DNA of 36,289 bases. Origin: Rubrivivax sp. GTDB lineage: Bacteria > Pseudomonadota > Gammaproteobacteria > Burkholderiales > Burkholderiaceae_C. The notes beneath the pieces are model-generated. The model saw nothing but the letters and a program-made list of their open reading frames with translations. It was not told the origin of the DNA and made no database searches. Below are positions 24,577-33,678 of this stretch, one piece after another. The position numbers and the translations under genes were made by a program. Location of the stretch: assembly GCA_020848515.1 (NCBI GenBank), contig JADLIA010000053.1:1-36289 (forward strand), given 5' to 3'. Numbering within the stretch: position 1 is the stretch's first letter; each line of letters starts with the position of its first letter.

Positions 24577-26819
24577 CAACGCCGGCTCTTGCGGGGTTTG
24601 CCGCTGGCGGCGCCCTTCTTGGCCGCCGCCTTGCGCACGGCCGACTTCAGCGCCTGCATGGGTGAGGGCCGCGCGTTGCCGCGTTCGGCCTCGCGCTGCT
24701 GGCGCGCGGCGCGCTTGCTCGAGGCCTTGGCTGGCCGGCCGCGCTCGGCGCCTGCCACCGCGCCCTTGTCGCGGGGGACGCGCGCCAGACTTTCCTCGCC
24801 TTCACGCACCAGCCGGAAGTCGATCTTGCGCGCGTCCAGATCGACCCGGCTGACCTGCACCCGCACCCGGGTGCCGATGGCGTAACGGATGCCGGTGCGC
24901 TCGCCGCGCAGTTCCTGGCGGATCTCGTCGAAGCGGAAGTATTCCCCGCCCAGCTCGGTGATGTGCACCAGGCCTTCGACGTGCAGGTCGCTGAGGGTGA
25001 CGAACAGGCCGAAGCTGGTGGCTGCGCTGACGGTGCCGGCGTATTCCTCGCCCAGGTGCTCCTTCATGTACTTGCACTTGAGCCAGGCCTCGACGTCGCG
25101 GCTGGCTTCGTCGGCACGGCGCTCGTTGGCGCTGCAATGCAGGCCCGCCGCCTCCCACGCCTGCACCTCGGGCGACAGGCGATCCGGCCTGTCACGCCGG
25201 TCCTGCGCGCGCGACAGGCTGTCCTTCTTCAGGCGCTTGCTCAGCTTTTCATGGGCTTCGCCGGGCGTGGGCAGGGTCGGCAACTGGTACTTGCGCTCGG
25301 CCAGGATGGCCTTGATGACGCGGTGCACCAGCAGATCGGGGTAGCGCCGGATCGGGCTGGTGAAATGCGTGTAGGCGGCATATGCCAGTCCGAAATGCCC
25401 GCTGTTGATGGGCGTGTAGATGGCCTGGCTCATGGAACGCAGCAGCATCATGTGGATCTGCTCGGCGTCGGCGCGCTCGGCGGTGGCGGCGGCGATGCGC
25501 TGGAATTCCTCGGGCCGCGGCTCGTCGCTGACCGACAGGCCCAGGCCCAGCGCCTTCAGGTAGGCGCGCAGGATCTCGACCTTCTCCGGCGTCGGCCCTT
25601 CGTGCACGCGGTACAGACCGGGGTGCTTGCCCAGGCCGATGAAGTCGGCGCTGCACACGTTGGCGGCCAGCATGCATTCCTCGATCAGGCGGTGCGCGTC
25701 GTTGCGCGGGCGCGGCACGATCTTTTCGATGCGGCCGGCCTCGTCGCAGACGATCTGCGTCTCCACGGTATCGAAGTCCACCGCGCCGCGCTGCTGGCGC
25801 GCCTTCAGCAAGGCGCGGTACACGTCGTGCAGGTGAATCAGGTCGCCCACGCGCTCCTGCCGCCGCGCCGCCTCGGGCCCGCGGGTGTTGGCCAGGATGG
25901 CCGCCACCTCGGTGTAGGTCAGGCGTGCATGGCTGCGAATCACCGCGGGGTAGAACTGGTAGGCGTGGATCTCGCCCTGCGCCGTCACCAGCATGTCGCA
26001 CACCATGCTCAGGCGCTCCACCTCGGGGTTGAGCGAGCACAGACCGTTGCTGAGCTTTTCCGGCAGCATGGGAATGACGCGACGCGGAAAGTACACGCTG
26101 GTGGCGCGGTCGTAGGCGTCCACGTCGAGCGGCGCGCCGGTGCGCACGTAGTGGCTGACGTCGGCGATCGCCACCAGCAGGCGCCAGCCGTTGGGCCGCT
26201 TGCCGCGCCCGCGCACCACCGCCGGCTCGCAGTAGACGGCGTCGTCGAAATCACGCGCGTCTTCGCCGTCGATGGTGACCAGCGGCACATCCGTCAGGTC
26301 CACGCGGCCAGCGCGGTCGCGCGGCTGCACGCTGTCGGGCAGGGCGCGCGCCTCGCCGATGGCGGCGTCGGAGAACTCGTGCGGCACGCCGTACTTGCGC
26401 ACCGCGATTTCGATCTCCATGCCGGGGTCATCGATGTCGCCCAGCACTTCCTTGACGCGCCCGACCGGCTGGCCATAGAGCGCGGGCGGCTCGGTCAGCT
26501 CGACCACCACCACCTGACCCGGCCGGGCCAGACCGATGGCGGTCTTGGGAATCAGCACGTCCTGGCCATAGCGCCGGTCTTCCGGGGCCACCAGCCAGAT
26601 GCCGCCTTCCTGCAGCAGGCGACCGATGATGGGTTGCGGCGGGCGCTCGACGATTTCGAGCACGCGCCCCTCGGGGCGCCCGCGCCGGTCCTGCCGCACG
26701 ATGCGCACGCGCACGCGGTCGCGGTGGAGCACCGCGCGCATCTCGTTGGGGGGCAGATAGATGTCGGCGTCGCCGTCATCGCGCAGCACGAAACCGTGCC
26801 CGTCGCGGTGGCCTTGCAC
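24576..26819 (-). CDS. rnr: Ribonuclease R (RNB-family 3'-5' exoribonuclease)
   Basis: A processive exonuclease that degrades structured RNA and acts in rRNA and tmRNA quality control. From the GTG at 26819 the product is 747 residues. It contains cold-shock domains (about 1-150, QGHRDGHGFVLRDDGDADIY), the RNB catalytic domain with TIDGEDARDFDDAVYC carrying the metal-binding Asps, FTSPIRRYPDLLVHRVI, HCSANERRADEASRD, an S1 domain (about 620-690) and a Lys/Arg-rich tail. The N-terminal helix-turn-helix domain of E. coli RNase R is absent. No ATG is suitable. In-frame codons upstream of the GTG read LLEEIEGT, which resembles family sequence, so true initiation may be a little upstream at a non-ATG codon. 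The tRNA-Leu gene diverges 75 bp away. Confidence 0.92.
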   Translation of the reverse strand: MQGHRDGHGFVLRDDGDADIYLPPNEMRAVLHRDRVRVRIVRQDRRGRPEGRVLEIVERPPQPIIGRLLQEGGIWLVAPEDRRYGQDVLIPKTAIGLARPGQVVVVELTEPPALYGQPVGRVKEVLGDIDDPGMEIEIAVRKYGVPHEFSDAAIGEARALPDSVQPRDRAGRVDLTDVPLVTIDGEDARDFDDAVYCEPAVVRGRGKRPNGWRLLVAIADVSHYVRTGAPLDVDAYDRATSVYFPRRVIPMLPEKLSNGLCSLNPEVERLSMVCDMLVTAQGEIHAYQFYPAVIRSHARLTYTEVAAILANTRGPEAARRQERVGDLIHLHDVYRALLKARQQRGAVDFDTVETQIVCDEAGRIEKIVPRPRNDAHRLIEECMLAANVCSADFIGLGKHPGLYRVHEGPTPEKVEILRAYLKALGLGLSVSDEPRPEEFQRIAAATAERADAEQIHMMLLRSMSQAIYTPINSGHFGLAYAAYTHFTSPIRRYPDLLVHRVIKAILAERKYQLPTLPTPGEAHEKLSKRLKKDSLSRAQDRRDRPDRLSPEVQAWEAAGLHCSANERRADEASRDVEAWLKCKYMKEHLGEEYAGTVSAATSFGLFVTLSDLHVEGLVHITELGGEYFRFDEIRQELRGERTGIRYAIGTRVRVQVSRVDLDARKIDFRLVREGEESLARVPRDKGAVAGAERGRPAKASSKRAARQQREAERGNARPSPMQALKSAVRKAAAKKGAASGKPRKSRR

Positions 26820-26894
26820 CGTGCCTTCAATTTCTTCCAGCAGGCTGCTGGTGGAGTCGAGATTTTTGATATAGAATCCTAGCTTTCCTGAAAT

Positions 26895-26979
<85 letters not shown>

Positions 26980-27024
26980 AAACAAAAGAAGATTACAGCC
27001 GCCAAAACCGCTGCAATCGATGAC

Positions 27025-27049
27025 AAGCCACCCAACGGGTGGCTTTTTT
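27025..27049 (+). terminator. Intrinsic terminator after tRNA-Leu
   Basis: The stem AAGCCACCC / GGGTGGCTT with loop AAC is followed by Ts, 45 bases after the tRNA 3' end. It also separates the tRNA from the convergent rimO. Confidence 0.9.
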
Positions 27050-27099
27050 CTTGCCCGCCCGAGCCAGCTGTTGCGCGCACGCATCAGTTTTCATGCGGC

Positions 27100-28518
27100 T
27101 CAGAGGGGCTGGGCAATGAGGTCGTGGCCCTGGGTGTCGACCACCCGCGCCCGCGTGAACTCGCCCACCCGCAGCTGCTTGCTGATTTTTTGCGGCGGCA
27201 GCAAATGCACCACGCCGTCGATCTCGGGCGCGTCGGCATAGCTGCGCCCCACCCCGCCGCGCCGGCCCAGCGCCGGCGCCGAGTCGATCAGCACCTGCAG
27301 GGTGTCGCCCACGCGCTCGCGCAGCTTGGCGGTGGACACGGCCTCGGCCACGGCCATGAAGCGCGCGCGGCGCTCTTCGCGCAGCTCGGGCGGCAGCATG
27401 CCGGGCAGCGCGTTGGCGGCGGCCCCTTCGACCGGCGAATAGGCAAAGCAGCCGGCGCGGTCGATGCGGGCCTCGCGCATGAAGTCCAGCAGGTGCTCGA
27501 ACTCGGCCTCGGTCTCGCCCGGAAAACCGGCGATGAAGGTGGAGCGGATCACCAGCTCGGGACAAATGTCGCGCCAGCGCGCGATGCGCTCCAGGTTCTT
27601 CTCGCCGCTGGCCGGCCGCTTCATGCGGCGCAGCACGTCCGGGTGGCTGTGCTGCAGGGGCACATCCAGGTACGGCAGCACCTTGCCCTCGGCCATCAGC
27701 GGCAGGATGTCGTCCACATGTGGGTACGGGTACACGTAATGCAAGCGCACCCAGGCGCCGTGCGGCGCGGCCAGCTCGCCCAGCGCCTGCACCAGCTCCA
27801 GCAGCCGGGTCTTGAGCGGGCGGCCGTCCCAGAAGCCGGTGCGGTATTTCACATCGACGCCGTAGGCCGAGGTGTCCTGGCTGATGATGAGCAGTTCCTT
27901 GACGCCGCCCTCGAACAGCGCGCGTGCTTCCTTCAGCACCTCGCCGATCGGGCGGCTGACCAGGTCGCCCCGCATCGAGGGGATGATGCAGAAGGTGCAG
28001 CGGTGGTTGCAGCCCTCGCTGATCTTCAGGTAGGCGTAGTGGCGCGGCGTGAGCTTCAGGCCGGCCTCGCCAAAGGCGCCGGGCACCAGGTCGAGGAACG
28101 GGTCGTGCGGCTTGGGCAGGTGGCGGTGCACCGCGTCCATCACTTCCTGCGTGGCGTGCGGGCCGGTGACGGCAAGCACCGAGGGGTGCAGGTGTTTGAC
28201 CAGGTTTTCAGTATCTTTTTGACCTTTGGCGCCCGCCCCATCAGCGCCAGCAGCTATGGTTTTTGCACCAAGACAGCCGGTGACGATGACCTTGCCGTTG
28301 ACCGTCAGGGCCTCGCCGATGGTGTCCAGGCTCTCCTTGACGGCCTCGTCAATGAAGCCGCAGGTGTTGACGATCACCAGATCGGCCCCTTCGAAGGTCT
28401 TGCTGGTCTGGTAGCCCTCGGCCGACAGCTGGGTCAGGATCAACTCGGAATCGGTCAGCGCCTTGGGGCAGCCCAGGGACACGAAGCCGATGCGCGGCGG
28501 CGTGGTGGTTTCACTCAT
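27100..28518 (-). CDS. rimO: Ribosomal protein S12 methylthiotransferase
   Basis: A radical-SAM enzyme that adds a methylthio group to a conserved aspartate of ribosomal protein S12. The 472-residue protein has an N-terminal MTTase domain with cluster ligands Cys17, Cys53 and Cys82. The radical-SAM motif is CNHRCTFC (Cys170, 174, 177), followed by [17 protein letters not shown], and the C-terminal TRAM domain lies at about 405-470. Right after Cys82 the usual short loop is lengthened by residues 85-103 ([20 protein letters not shown]), which come from repeat R1 copy G. E. coli RimO is about 441 residues, so the insertion explains much of the extra length. The enzyme otherwise looks intact. 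phaR is 37 bp upstream on the same strand. Confidence 0.94.
   Translation of the reverse strand: MSETTTPPRIGFVSLGCPKALTDSELILTQLSAEGYQTSKTFEGADLVIVNTCGFIDEAVKESLDTIGEALTVNGKVIVTGCLGAKTIAAGADGAGAKGQKDTENLVKHLHPSVLAVTGPHATQEVMDAVHRHLPKPHDPFLDLVPGAFGEAGLKLTPRHYAYLKISEGCNHRCTFCIIPSMRGDLVSRPIGEVLKEARALFEGGVKELLIISQDTSAYGVDVKYRTGFWDGRPLKTRLLELVQALGELAAPHGAWVRLHYVYPYPHVDDILPLMAEGKVLPYLDVPLQHSHPDVLRRMKRPASGEKNLERIARWRDICPELVIRSTFIAGFPGETEAEFEHLLDFMREARIDRAGCFAYSPVEGAAANALPGMLPPELREERRARFMAVAEAVSTAKLRERVGDTLQVLIDSAPALGRRGGVGRSYADAPEIDGVVHLLPPQKISKQLRVGEFTRARVVDTQGHDLIAQPL
28209..28266 (-). repeat. Interspersed repeat R1, copy G (inside rimO)
   Basis: On the minus strand it reads GCAAAAACCATAGCTGCTGG, GCGC, a G-rich spacer, then GGCGCCAAAGGTCAAAAAGA. 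It is sense to rimO and encodes residues 85-103, a low-complexity Gly/Ala/Lys loop directly after an iron-sulfur cysteine. It is the only copy on the minus strand in this window. Confidence 0.72.
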
Positions 28519-28555
28519 GGGGCGATTGTCGCAGCCCCGCGCGCCGGCCGCGTCC

Positions 28556-29125
28556 TCAAGCGCCGCGCTTGATGCCGAAGGCGCCCAGCATCTGCTCGGT
28601 CTGCTTGCTCATCTGCTCCTGCGCCTGCAGGAACATGTTCTTGGACTGCTCCAGGTAGTTGCCCATCATGCCCTGCATCATGGGCGACTGCATGTGCATG
28701 AACTGCGCCCACAGCTCGGGGTTCAGCCCCGAGGACTGCTCGGCCAGCTTGGCCTGGATTTCCATGAAGGCCTGGATGTTCTTCTCCAGGTAGCTGCCCA
28801 TGAAGCCCTGCATGGCATGGCCGTAGAAGCGGATGATGTTGGCCAGCATGTCCTGGGTGAACATGGGCGCGCCGCCGGCTTCTTCTTCCAGGATGATCTG
28901 CAGCAGGATGCTGCGCGTCAGTTCGTCGCCGGTCTTGGCGTCGCGCACCACGAAGGGCTGGCGCGCCATCACCAGCTCGCGCACCTGCGCCAGCGTGATG
29001 TAGGTCGAGGTGTCGGTGTCGTACAGGCGCCGGTTGGGGTACTTCTTGATCACCCGCTGGGACGGGGCGCTGGTCGACGGCTTGCGCGCCGGCTTGGCCG
29101 GCGCCGGGGCGGGGGCACGGCTCAT
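28556..29125 (-). CDS. phaR: Polyhydroxyalkanoate synthesis repressor PhaR
   Basis: A DNA-binding repressor that also binds PHA granules and so links phasin expression to polymer content. The 189-residue protein has a proline/alanine-rich N-terminus. The PHB/PHA accumulation regulator DNA-binding domain follows ([39 protein letters not shown], about 24-84). A C-terminal part rich in Met and Gln ([20 protein letters not shown]) probably mediates granule or oligomer contacts. No PHA synthase or phasin gene is in the window. A candidate PhaR box overlaps its own predicted transcription start, pointing to autorepression. Confidence 0.93.
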   Translation of the reverse strand: MSRAPAPAPAKPARKPSTSAPSQRVIKKYPNRRLYDTDTSTYITLAQVRELVMARQPFVVRDAKTGDELTRSILLQIILEEEAGGAPMFTQDMLANIIRFYGHAMQGFMGSYLEKNIQAFMEIQAKLAEQSSGLNPELWAQFMHMQSPMMQGMMGNYLEQSKNMFLQAQEQMSKQTEQMLGAFGIKRGA

Positions 29126-29146
29126 GAAATGGAAGGTCGGTCAAAC

Positions 29147-29158
29147 TGCTGCACTGCA
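29147..29158 (-). promoter_or_regulatory. Candidate PhaR operator in the phaR promoter
   Basis: The minus strand reads TGCAGTGCAGCA, a full match to the PhaR-binding consensus TGCRNYGCASMA that I recall from Ralstonia eutropha. It lies 4 bp downstream of a -10-like TACAAT (29163-29168), over the expected start of transcription and 22 bp before the phaR ATG, a position suited to autorepression. Confidence 0.62.
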
Positions 29159-29162
29159 ACAT

Positions 29163-29168
29163 ATTGTA
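29163..29168 (-). promoter_or_regulatory. Candidate -10 box of the phaR promoter
   Basis: TACAAT on the minus strand, 38 bases upstream of the phaR ATG and just upstream of the candidate PhaR operator. The -35 region is not convincing. Confidence 0.45.
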
Positions 29169-29288
29169 GGTGCCATTGGCCAGGCGCCGCCCTTGGCTTT
29201 CCCTGATACCCGGCAGCCCGCCCGATGCGCGGCGGGGCGGCACGCACCCTGCTACGATGGCGCGCCGTTGCCCGAAGGGAGTCGTCAC

Positions 29289-29582
29289 ATGTGGAAACTC
29301 GGTCGCCTGATCGCGCTGCTGCGCAAGGAACTGCTGCTCGCCTGGGGTCTGCTGCGCGACCCGCGCGCGCCGCTGGCGTCCAAGCTGGCGACGGTGCTGG
29401 CGCTGCTGTACGTGCTGAGCCCGGTGGACCTGGTGTCGGACTTCATCCCCATCCTGGGCTGGCTGGATGACGGCCTGATCGCCTGGCTGCTGCTGCGCCT
29501 GGCCTTCCGCTTCCTGCCGCCCGAACTGATGACCGCGCTGCGCGCCAAGGTGCAATCGCGCGTCACCCCGGCGCGCGGCTGA
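29289..29582 (+). CDS. Small membrane protein of the YkvA/DUF1232 family
   Basis: A 97-residue protein of unknown biochemical role. The central stretch PRAPLASKLATVLALLYVLS followed by PVDLVSDFIPILGWLDDGLI is the DUF1232 signature, and together with the next segment (IAWLLLRLAFRFLP) forms one or two membrane helices. The ends are basic. I choose ATG 29289, preceded by GGGAG 8 bases upstream; the frame is open further upstream but overlaps the divergent phaR. It is convergent with accA, with an R2 repeat between them. The family assignment is good; function is unknown. Confidence 0.85.
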   Translation: MWKLGRLIALLRKELLLAWGLLRDPRAPLASKLATVLALLYVLSPVDLVSDFIPILGWLDDGLIAWLLLRLAFRFLPPELMTALRAKVQSRVTPARG

Positions 29583-29592
29583 CCGCATCGAA

Positions 29593-29692
29593 GGGCCGCG
29601 CAGCAGGCCAATTCAGCGAACGCCGTGCCCGGACCTGCGCCGGGCACTGGCCTTGCCCCCCGGGGGAGGCCGCGACCGCGGCTCAGGATGGG
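29593..29692. repeat. Palindromic repeat R2, copy 2 (3' of accA)
   Basis: It occupies the gap between the convergent DUF1232 gene and accA, starting immediately after the accA stop. The hairpin is GTGCCCGG (29625-29632), loop ACCTGCG, CCGGGCAC (29640-29647). Compared with copy 1, one base pair is swapped on both sides of the stem (G-C to C-G) and the loop is identical. A C-run/G-run hairpin follows at about 29656-29666. Confidence 0.7.
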
Positions 29693-30664
29693 CTACCGCT
29701 CCTTGGTGTCGTTGAAGCGCCCGTAGCTCATCAGGCGCTCGTAGCGGCGGTCCAGCAGCTCCTTGACCTTCAGGTCGCTCACCTGGCGCCAGGCGTCGCC
29801 CAGCGCGCGCTTGAGCAGCGTGCCCATGTGGCGCGGGTCGCGGTGCGCGCCACCGACCGGCTCGCTGACGATCTTGTCGACCATGCCCAGCGCCTTCAGG
29901 CGGTGCGCCGTGATGCCCAGCGCCTCGGCCGCTTCCTGCGCCTTGTCGCTGGTCTTCCACAGGATCGAGGCGCAACCCTCGGGGCTGATCACCGAATAGA
30001 TCGAATATTGCAGCATCAGCACCTGGTCGGCCACGGCGATGGCCAGCGCCCCGCCCGAGCCGCCTTCGCCGATGATGGTGCTGATGATCGGCACCTCCAG
30101 CTGCGCCATCTCGTAGATGTTGCGCCCGATCGCCTCGGACTGGCCGCGCTCCTCGGCGTCGATGCCCGGAAAGGCCCCCGGCGTGTCGACGAAGGTGAAC
30201 ACCGGCAGCTTGAACTTCTCGGCCGTCTTCATCAGGCGCAGCGCCTTGCGGTAGCCCTCGGGCCTGACCATGCCGAAGTTGCGCGCCGCGCGCTCCTTGG
30301 TGTCGCGCCCCTTCTGGTGGCCGATCACCAGGCAGGCGTTGCCGCCAAAGCGCGCCAGGCCGCCGACGATGCTCTGGTCGTCGGCGTAATGGCGGTCGCC
30401 GTGCAGCTCGACGAAGTCGGTGAAGCACTCGCGCACGTAGTCCAGCGTGTACGGGCGCTCGGGATGGCGCGCGATCTTGGTGATCTGCCAGGGCGTCAGA
30501 TCGGCGTAGATGTCCTTGGTGAGCTGACGGCTCTTCTTGTCGAGCTGGTCGATCTCCTCCGAGATGTCGACCGCGCTCTCGCTCTGCACGTAACGCAGCT
30601 CCTCGATCTTGTTTTCAAGCTCGGCGATCGGCTGCTCGAAATCAAGAAATGCGCGTTTGGCCAA
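29693..30664 (-). CDS. accA: Acetyl-CoA carboxylase carboxyltransferase subunit alpha
   Basis: With AccD it transfers the carboxyl group from carboxybiotin to acetyl-CoA, giving malonyl-CoA, the first step of fatty acid synthesis. The 323-residue protein has [100 protein letters not shown] and the C-terminal [10 protein letters not shown]. The start is TTG at 30664, supported by GAGGAG 7 bases upstream and by the usual MAKR-like N-terminus; no ATG precedes it. The glycosylase gene is 52 bp upstream on the same strand, so cysS, glycosylase and accA may share a transcript. Confidence 0.95.
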   Translation of the reverse strand: MAKRAFLDFEQPIAELENKIEELRYVQSESAVDISEEIDQLDKKSRQLTKDIYADLTPWQITKIARHPERPYTLDYVRECFTDFVELHGDRHYADDQSIVGGLARFGGNACLVIGHQKGRDTKERAARNFGMVRPEGYRKALRLMKTAEKFKLPVFTFVDTPGAFPGIDAEERGQSEAIGRNIYEMAQLEVPIISTIIGEGGSGGALAIAVADQVLMLQYSIYSVISPEGCASILWKTSDKAQEAAEALGITAHRLKALGMVDKIVSEPVGGAHRDPRHMGTLLKRALGDAWRQVSDLKVKELLDRRYERLMSYGRFNDTKER

Positions 30665-30716
30665 GATTGGCTCCTCGGTATCGAAACATCCGGCGATGTT
30701 ACCGGATGCGGCCGCC

Positions 30717-31367
30717 TCAGTAGGCGACCGGAAGGGGTTCCAGCGAGCGCCACATGTACCACGTGGCCACCGTGCGCCAGGGCGCCCAGGCGGCGGCCAC
30801 TTCGCGCGCCTCGCTGCGGCTGACGGGCTCGCCCGAGAAATAGTTGAGGCTGATGCCGTTGATCAGGCCCACGTCGTCCAGCGGCAGCACGTCGGGGCGC
30901 AGCAGGTGGAACATCAGGAACATCTCGGCCGTCCAGCGGCCGATGCCTCGAATCGCCACCAGCTCGGCAATGATGGCCTCGTCGTCCATGGCCTGCCACT
31001 GATCGACGTGGATGCGGCCGCTGTCGAAGTGCAGCGCCAGATCGACCAGGTACTCCACCTTGCGCGCCGACAGGCCGGCGGCGCGCATGTCGTCCACCTT
31101 CAGCTTCAGCACCTGGGCGGGCGCCAGGCGGCGCGGCAGCGCCTCGAAGCGGTTCCACACCGACTGCGCCGCCTTGACCGAAATCTGCTGCCCCACGATG
31201 GAGCGCGCCAGCGTGACGAAGGCGTCGCCGCGCGACTGCAGGCAGGCGTCGCCAAAGCGCGGGATCAGGCGCTTCATGACGCGGTCGCGCTTGGCCAGGT
31301 GCGCGCAGGCCTCGGCCCAGTAGTCGGGCGTGCAGACCACGGGCGCTTTGTTTTTTGTAGCTGCCAC
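30717..31367 (-). CDS. AlkA-type DNA-3-methyladenine glycosylase (HhH-GPD family)
   Basis: A base-excision repair enzyme expected to remove alkylated purines. The 216-residue protein has the helix-hairpin-helix [16 protein letters not shown] and the catalytic Asp in [10 protein letters not shown] (164/165, second Asp aligned with E. coli AlkA Asp238). [20 protein letters not shown], typical of this family, is also present. It lacks the N-terminal beta domain of E. coli AlkA, like many short AlkA homologues. The only usable start in the 45-bp gap after cysS is GTG 31367, which lies inside repeat R1 copy H, so the first residues (VAATKNKAP) derive from the repeat. The next candidate, Met31, would cut into conserved sequence. 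Confidence 0.88.
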   Translation of the reverse strand: MAATKNKAPVVCTPDYWAEACAHLAKRDRVMKRLIPRFGDACLQSRGDAFVTLARSIVGQQISVKAAQSVWNRFEALPRRLAPAQVLKLKVDDMRAAGLSARKVEYLVDLALHFDSGRIHVDQWQAMDDEAIIAELVAIRGIGRWTAEMFLMFHLLRPDVLPLDDVGLINGISLNYFSGEPVSRSEAREVAAAWAPWRTVATWYMWRSLEPLPVAY

Positions 31368-31400
31368 CGCTCTACCCGCCTGCGCTGGAGGCTGAAAACA
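31346..31400 (+). repeat. Interspersed repeat R1, copy H (cysS-glycosylase junction)
   Basis: R1 copy: CTTTGTTTTTTGTAGCTGCC, ACCGCT, a spacer, TGCGCTGGAGGCTGAAAA. It covers most of the cysS-glycosylase gap and the first codons of the glycosylase gene, and provides its GTG start and whatever ribosome-binding sequence is used. Confidence 0.76.
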
Positions 31401-31412
31401 CCACGATTTCCG

Positions 31413-32789
31413 TCACTGTGCCACCTCCCAGGTGGTGCCGGTGGGTGAGTCCTTCAGCACGATGCCGGCGGCCAGCAGCGCCGCGCGGATGCGGTCGGCC
31501 TCGGCGAAGTCCCTGGCCTGCTTGGCGGCGGCGCGGGCGGCGATCCGCGCCTGGATGGCGGCCTCGTCCAGCGTGCTGCCGGCACGCAAAAAAGCCTTGG
31601 GGTCGCCCTGCAGCAGGCCCAGGCAGCCCCCCAGCGCCTTCAAGAGGCCGGCGTCCTCGCCGCGGCGGCCGCGGTTGACTTCGCTGGCCAGCTCGAACAG
31701 CACGGCCACCGCCTCGGGCGTGCCGAAGTCCTCGTCCATCGCCGCCTTGAAGCGCGCCGCATGCGGGTTCGACCAGTCGATCGCCACGTCGGCCGCCGGC
31801 ACCGCGTCCAGCGCCGTATACAGGCGCTTGAGCGCGGCGCGCGCGTCCTGCAGGTGCACATCGCTGTAATTCAGCGGACTGCGGTAGTGCGCGCGCACGA
31901 TGAAGAAGCGGATCGTCTCGGCGTCGAATTCCCGCAGCACCTCGCGGATGGTGAAGAAGTTGCCCAGCGACTTGGACATCTTCTCGTTGTCGATGTTGAC
32001 GAAGCCGTTGTGCATCCACACCCGCGCCAGCGGCTGGCCGTTGGCGCCCTCGCTCTGGGCGATCTCGTTTTCGTGGTGCGGAAACTGCAAGTCGGCGCCG
32101 CCACCGTGGATGTCGAAGGTGTCGCCCAGCAGCGCGCAGCTCATGGCCGAGCACTCGATGTGCCAGCCGGGCCGGCCCAGGCCGTAGGGGCCGTCCCACT
32201 TGGCGCCCTCGGGTTCGCTCGGCTTGGCGGACTTCCACAGCACGAAGTCCAGCGGATCGTCCTTGCCCTCATCCACCGCCACGCGCTCGCCCGCCTGCAG
32301 CTCGTCCAGCGTCTTGCCCGACAGCTTGCCGTAGCCGGGAAACTTGCGCACCGCATAGTTCACGTCGCCACCGGCCGTGCGATAGGCCAGGCCCTTGTGC
32401 TCCAGCGTGCCGATGATGGACAGCATCCGCGGCACGTAGTCGGTGGCGCGCGGATCATGCGTGGGACGCTCGACGCCCAGGGCGTCGAAGTCGCGGTACA
32501 TCTCGGCGATCATGCGGTCGGTCAGCTGGCGGATGGTCTCGCCGTTTTCCAGCGCCCGGCGGATGATCTTGTCCTCGATGTCGGTGATGTTGCGCACGAA
32601 GGTGACGCGCAGGCCCGAGGCCCTCAGCCAGCGCTGCACCACGTCGAACGCCACCGCCGAGCGCGCGTGGCCGATGTGGCACAGGTCGTACACCGTGATG
32701 CCGCACACGTACATGCGCACGTGGCCCGGCTCAAGGGGGGAAAAATCTTCCAGGGCACGCGTCAGCGTGTTGTGGATGCGCAGGGTCAT
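31413..32789 (-). CDS. cysS: Cysteinyl-tRNA synthetase
   Basis: A class I aminoacyl-tRNA synthetase that charges tRNA-Cys. The 458-residue protein starts [18 protein letters not shown]. It has the zinc ligand Cys29 in [10 protein letters not shown], the HIGH motif at 38-41 ([10 protein letters not shown]), [11 protein letters not shown] with a second zinc Cys, [13 protein letters not shown] with zinc-site His, and KMSKS at 270-274. A C-terminal tRNA-binding region follows. I choose ATG 32789; the open frame continues upstream but has no family sequence. No good Shine-Dalgarno is visible. A 247-bp gap separates it from the divergent TPR gene. The glycosylase gene follows after 45 bp. Confidence 0.96.
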   Translation of the reverse strand: MTLRIHNTLTRALEDFSPLEPGHVRMYVCGITVYDLCHIGHARSAVAFDVVQRWLRASGLRVTFVRNITDIEDKIIRRALENGETIRQLTDRMIAEMYRDFDALGVERPTHDPRATDYVPRMLSIIGTLEHKGLAYRTAGGDVNYAVRKFPGYGKLSGKTLDELQAGERVAVDEGKDDPLDFVLWKSAKPSEPEGAKWDGPYGLGRPGWHIECSAMSCALLGDTFDIHGGGADLQFPHHENEIAQSEGANGQPLARVWMHNGFVNIDNEKMSKSLGNFFTIREVLREFDAETIRFFIVRAHYRSPLNYSDVHLQDARAALKRLYTALDAVPAADVAIDWSNPHAARFKAAMDEDFGTPEAVAVLFELASEVNRGRRGEDAGLLKALGGCLGLLQGDPKAFLRAGSTLDEAAIQARIAARAAAKQARDFAEADRIRAALLAAGIVLKDSPTGTTWEVAQ

Positions 32790-33036
32790 GGGAAAACAAG
32801 CAAGGAAGCCGTGCAGCAGCGCGTTGGGGCGGCAACCGGCCGCGCTCGGCGCGCGCCCGCAAACCCTGGCCGGACAGCCAGGCCGCCCCGGCCGACATGG
32901 CCGGCGCACCTTCCGCGTGGCACCGGGCCGCCAGGCCCGCTTGGCTACAATCCCGGCAGTATAAGATGCGACCCGCCCTCCGGCCAGCACGCGAGGGCAG
33001 CGCCGATCGGCTCCGGCGCAACCGGCTCGACTGCAC
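32790..33036. promoter_or_regulatory. Divergent promoter region of cysS and the TPR gene
   Basis: A 247-bp gene-free stretch. Two small AT-rich spots look like -10 boxes: TACAAT on the plus strand at 32946-32951 (towards the TPR gene) and TATACT on the minus strand at 32958-32963 (towards cysS, giving a leader of about 160 nt). Neither has a good -35. The rest is GC-rich with several short GGCC palindromes; I see no gene. Confidence 0.35.
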
Positions 33037-33591
33037 ATGACGCTGCACCTCCCCTCCTTTCCGCGGTCCGCGCGCCACCTGGCGCCCCCGGTGCTGCTGG
33101 CGCTCGGCCTGGCGTTGACCACCGCCGCCGCGCGGGCCGATGACTACACCGACGTGCAGGCATTGCAAAAAAGCGGCCAGACCGGCGAGGCCCTGGCGCG
33201 CGCCGACCGCCACATCGCCGCCCGTCCCAACGACCCCCAGATGCGCTTCGTCAAGGCCGGCGTGCTGAGCGCCGCCGGCCGCACCGACGAAGCCGAGGCC
33301 CTGCTGGTGCAGCTGACGCGCGACTATCCCGAACTGCCCGAGCCCTGGAACAACCTGGCCGTGCTGCACGCCGGCCGCGGCCAGCTTGACCAGGCCGAGC
33401 AGTCGCTGGAGGCCGCGCTGCGCGTCAACCCCGCCTACGCCACGGCACTGGAGAACCTGGGCGACGTGCGCCTGCGCCAGGCCAGCGAGGCCTACCAGCG
33501 CGCGCGCCAGCTCGACCCGACCAGCGCCACGCGCCTGACGCCGCGCATCGACAGCCTGCGCGGCCTGCTCGGCCCGGGCGCCGCCCGCTAG
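33037..33591 (+). CDS. Exported tetratricopeptide-repeat protein
   Basis: A 184-residue protein with an N-terminal signal peptide (hydrophobic core [16 protein letters not shown], probable cleavage near residue 34). About three TPR units follow: residues about 37-65 ([20 protein letters not shown]), 70-100 ([20 protein letters not shown]) and 103-137 ([20 protein letters not shown]), and a partial one after that. TPRs make protein-protein contacts, and it probably acts in the periplasm. No strong Shine-Dalgarno precedes ATG 33037. It is 87 bp upstream of ppiA on the same strand, which may hint at a shared role in envelope protein folding. The exact function is unknown. Confidence 0.78.
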   Translation: MTLHLPSFPRSARHLAPPVLLALGLALTTAAARADDYTDVQALQKSGQTGEALARADRHIAARPNDPQMRFVKAGVLSAAGRTDEAEALLVQLTRDYPELPEPWNNLAVLHAGRGQLDQAEQSLEAALRVNPAYATALENLGDVRLRQASEAYQRARQLDPTSATRLTPRIDSLRGLLGPGAAR

Positions 33592-33678
33592 CCAGCCGCC
33601 TGTTGGCGGCGCGGAACTCGCGCAGCGCCGCCGGCACCAATGCTTTTTTTCCGCCCCTGAACACCGGAGCCCGAACCC

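Noticed and set aside
24963-26882. 639-codon plus-strand open frame opposite rnr
   Set aside because: rnr on the minus strand is an unmistakable complete RNase R; the opposite frame is a compositional shadow.
27025-27049. Bidirectional terminator serving rimO as well as tRNA-Leu
   Set aside because: On the minus strand the hairpin is followed by GTCATCG rather than a T-run, so it is only supported as a terminator for the plus strand.
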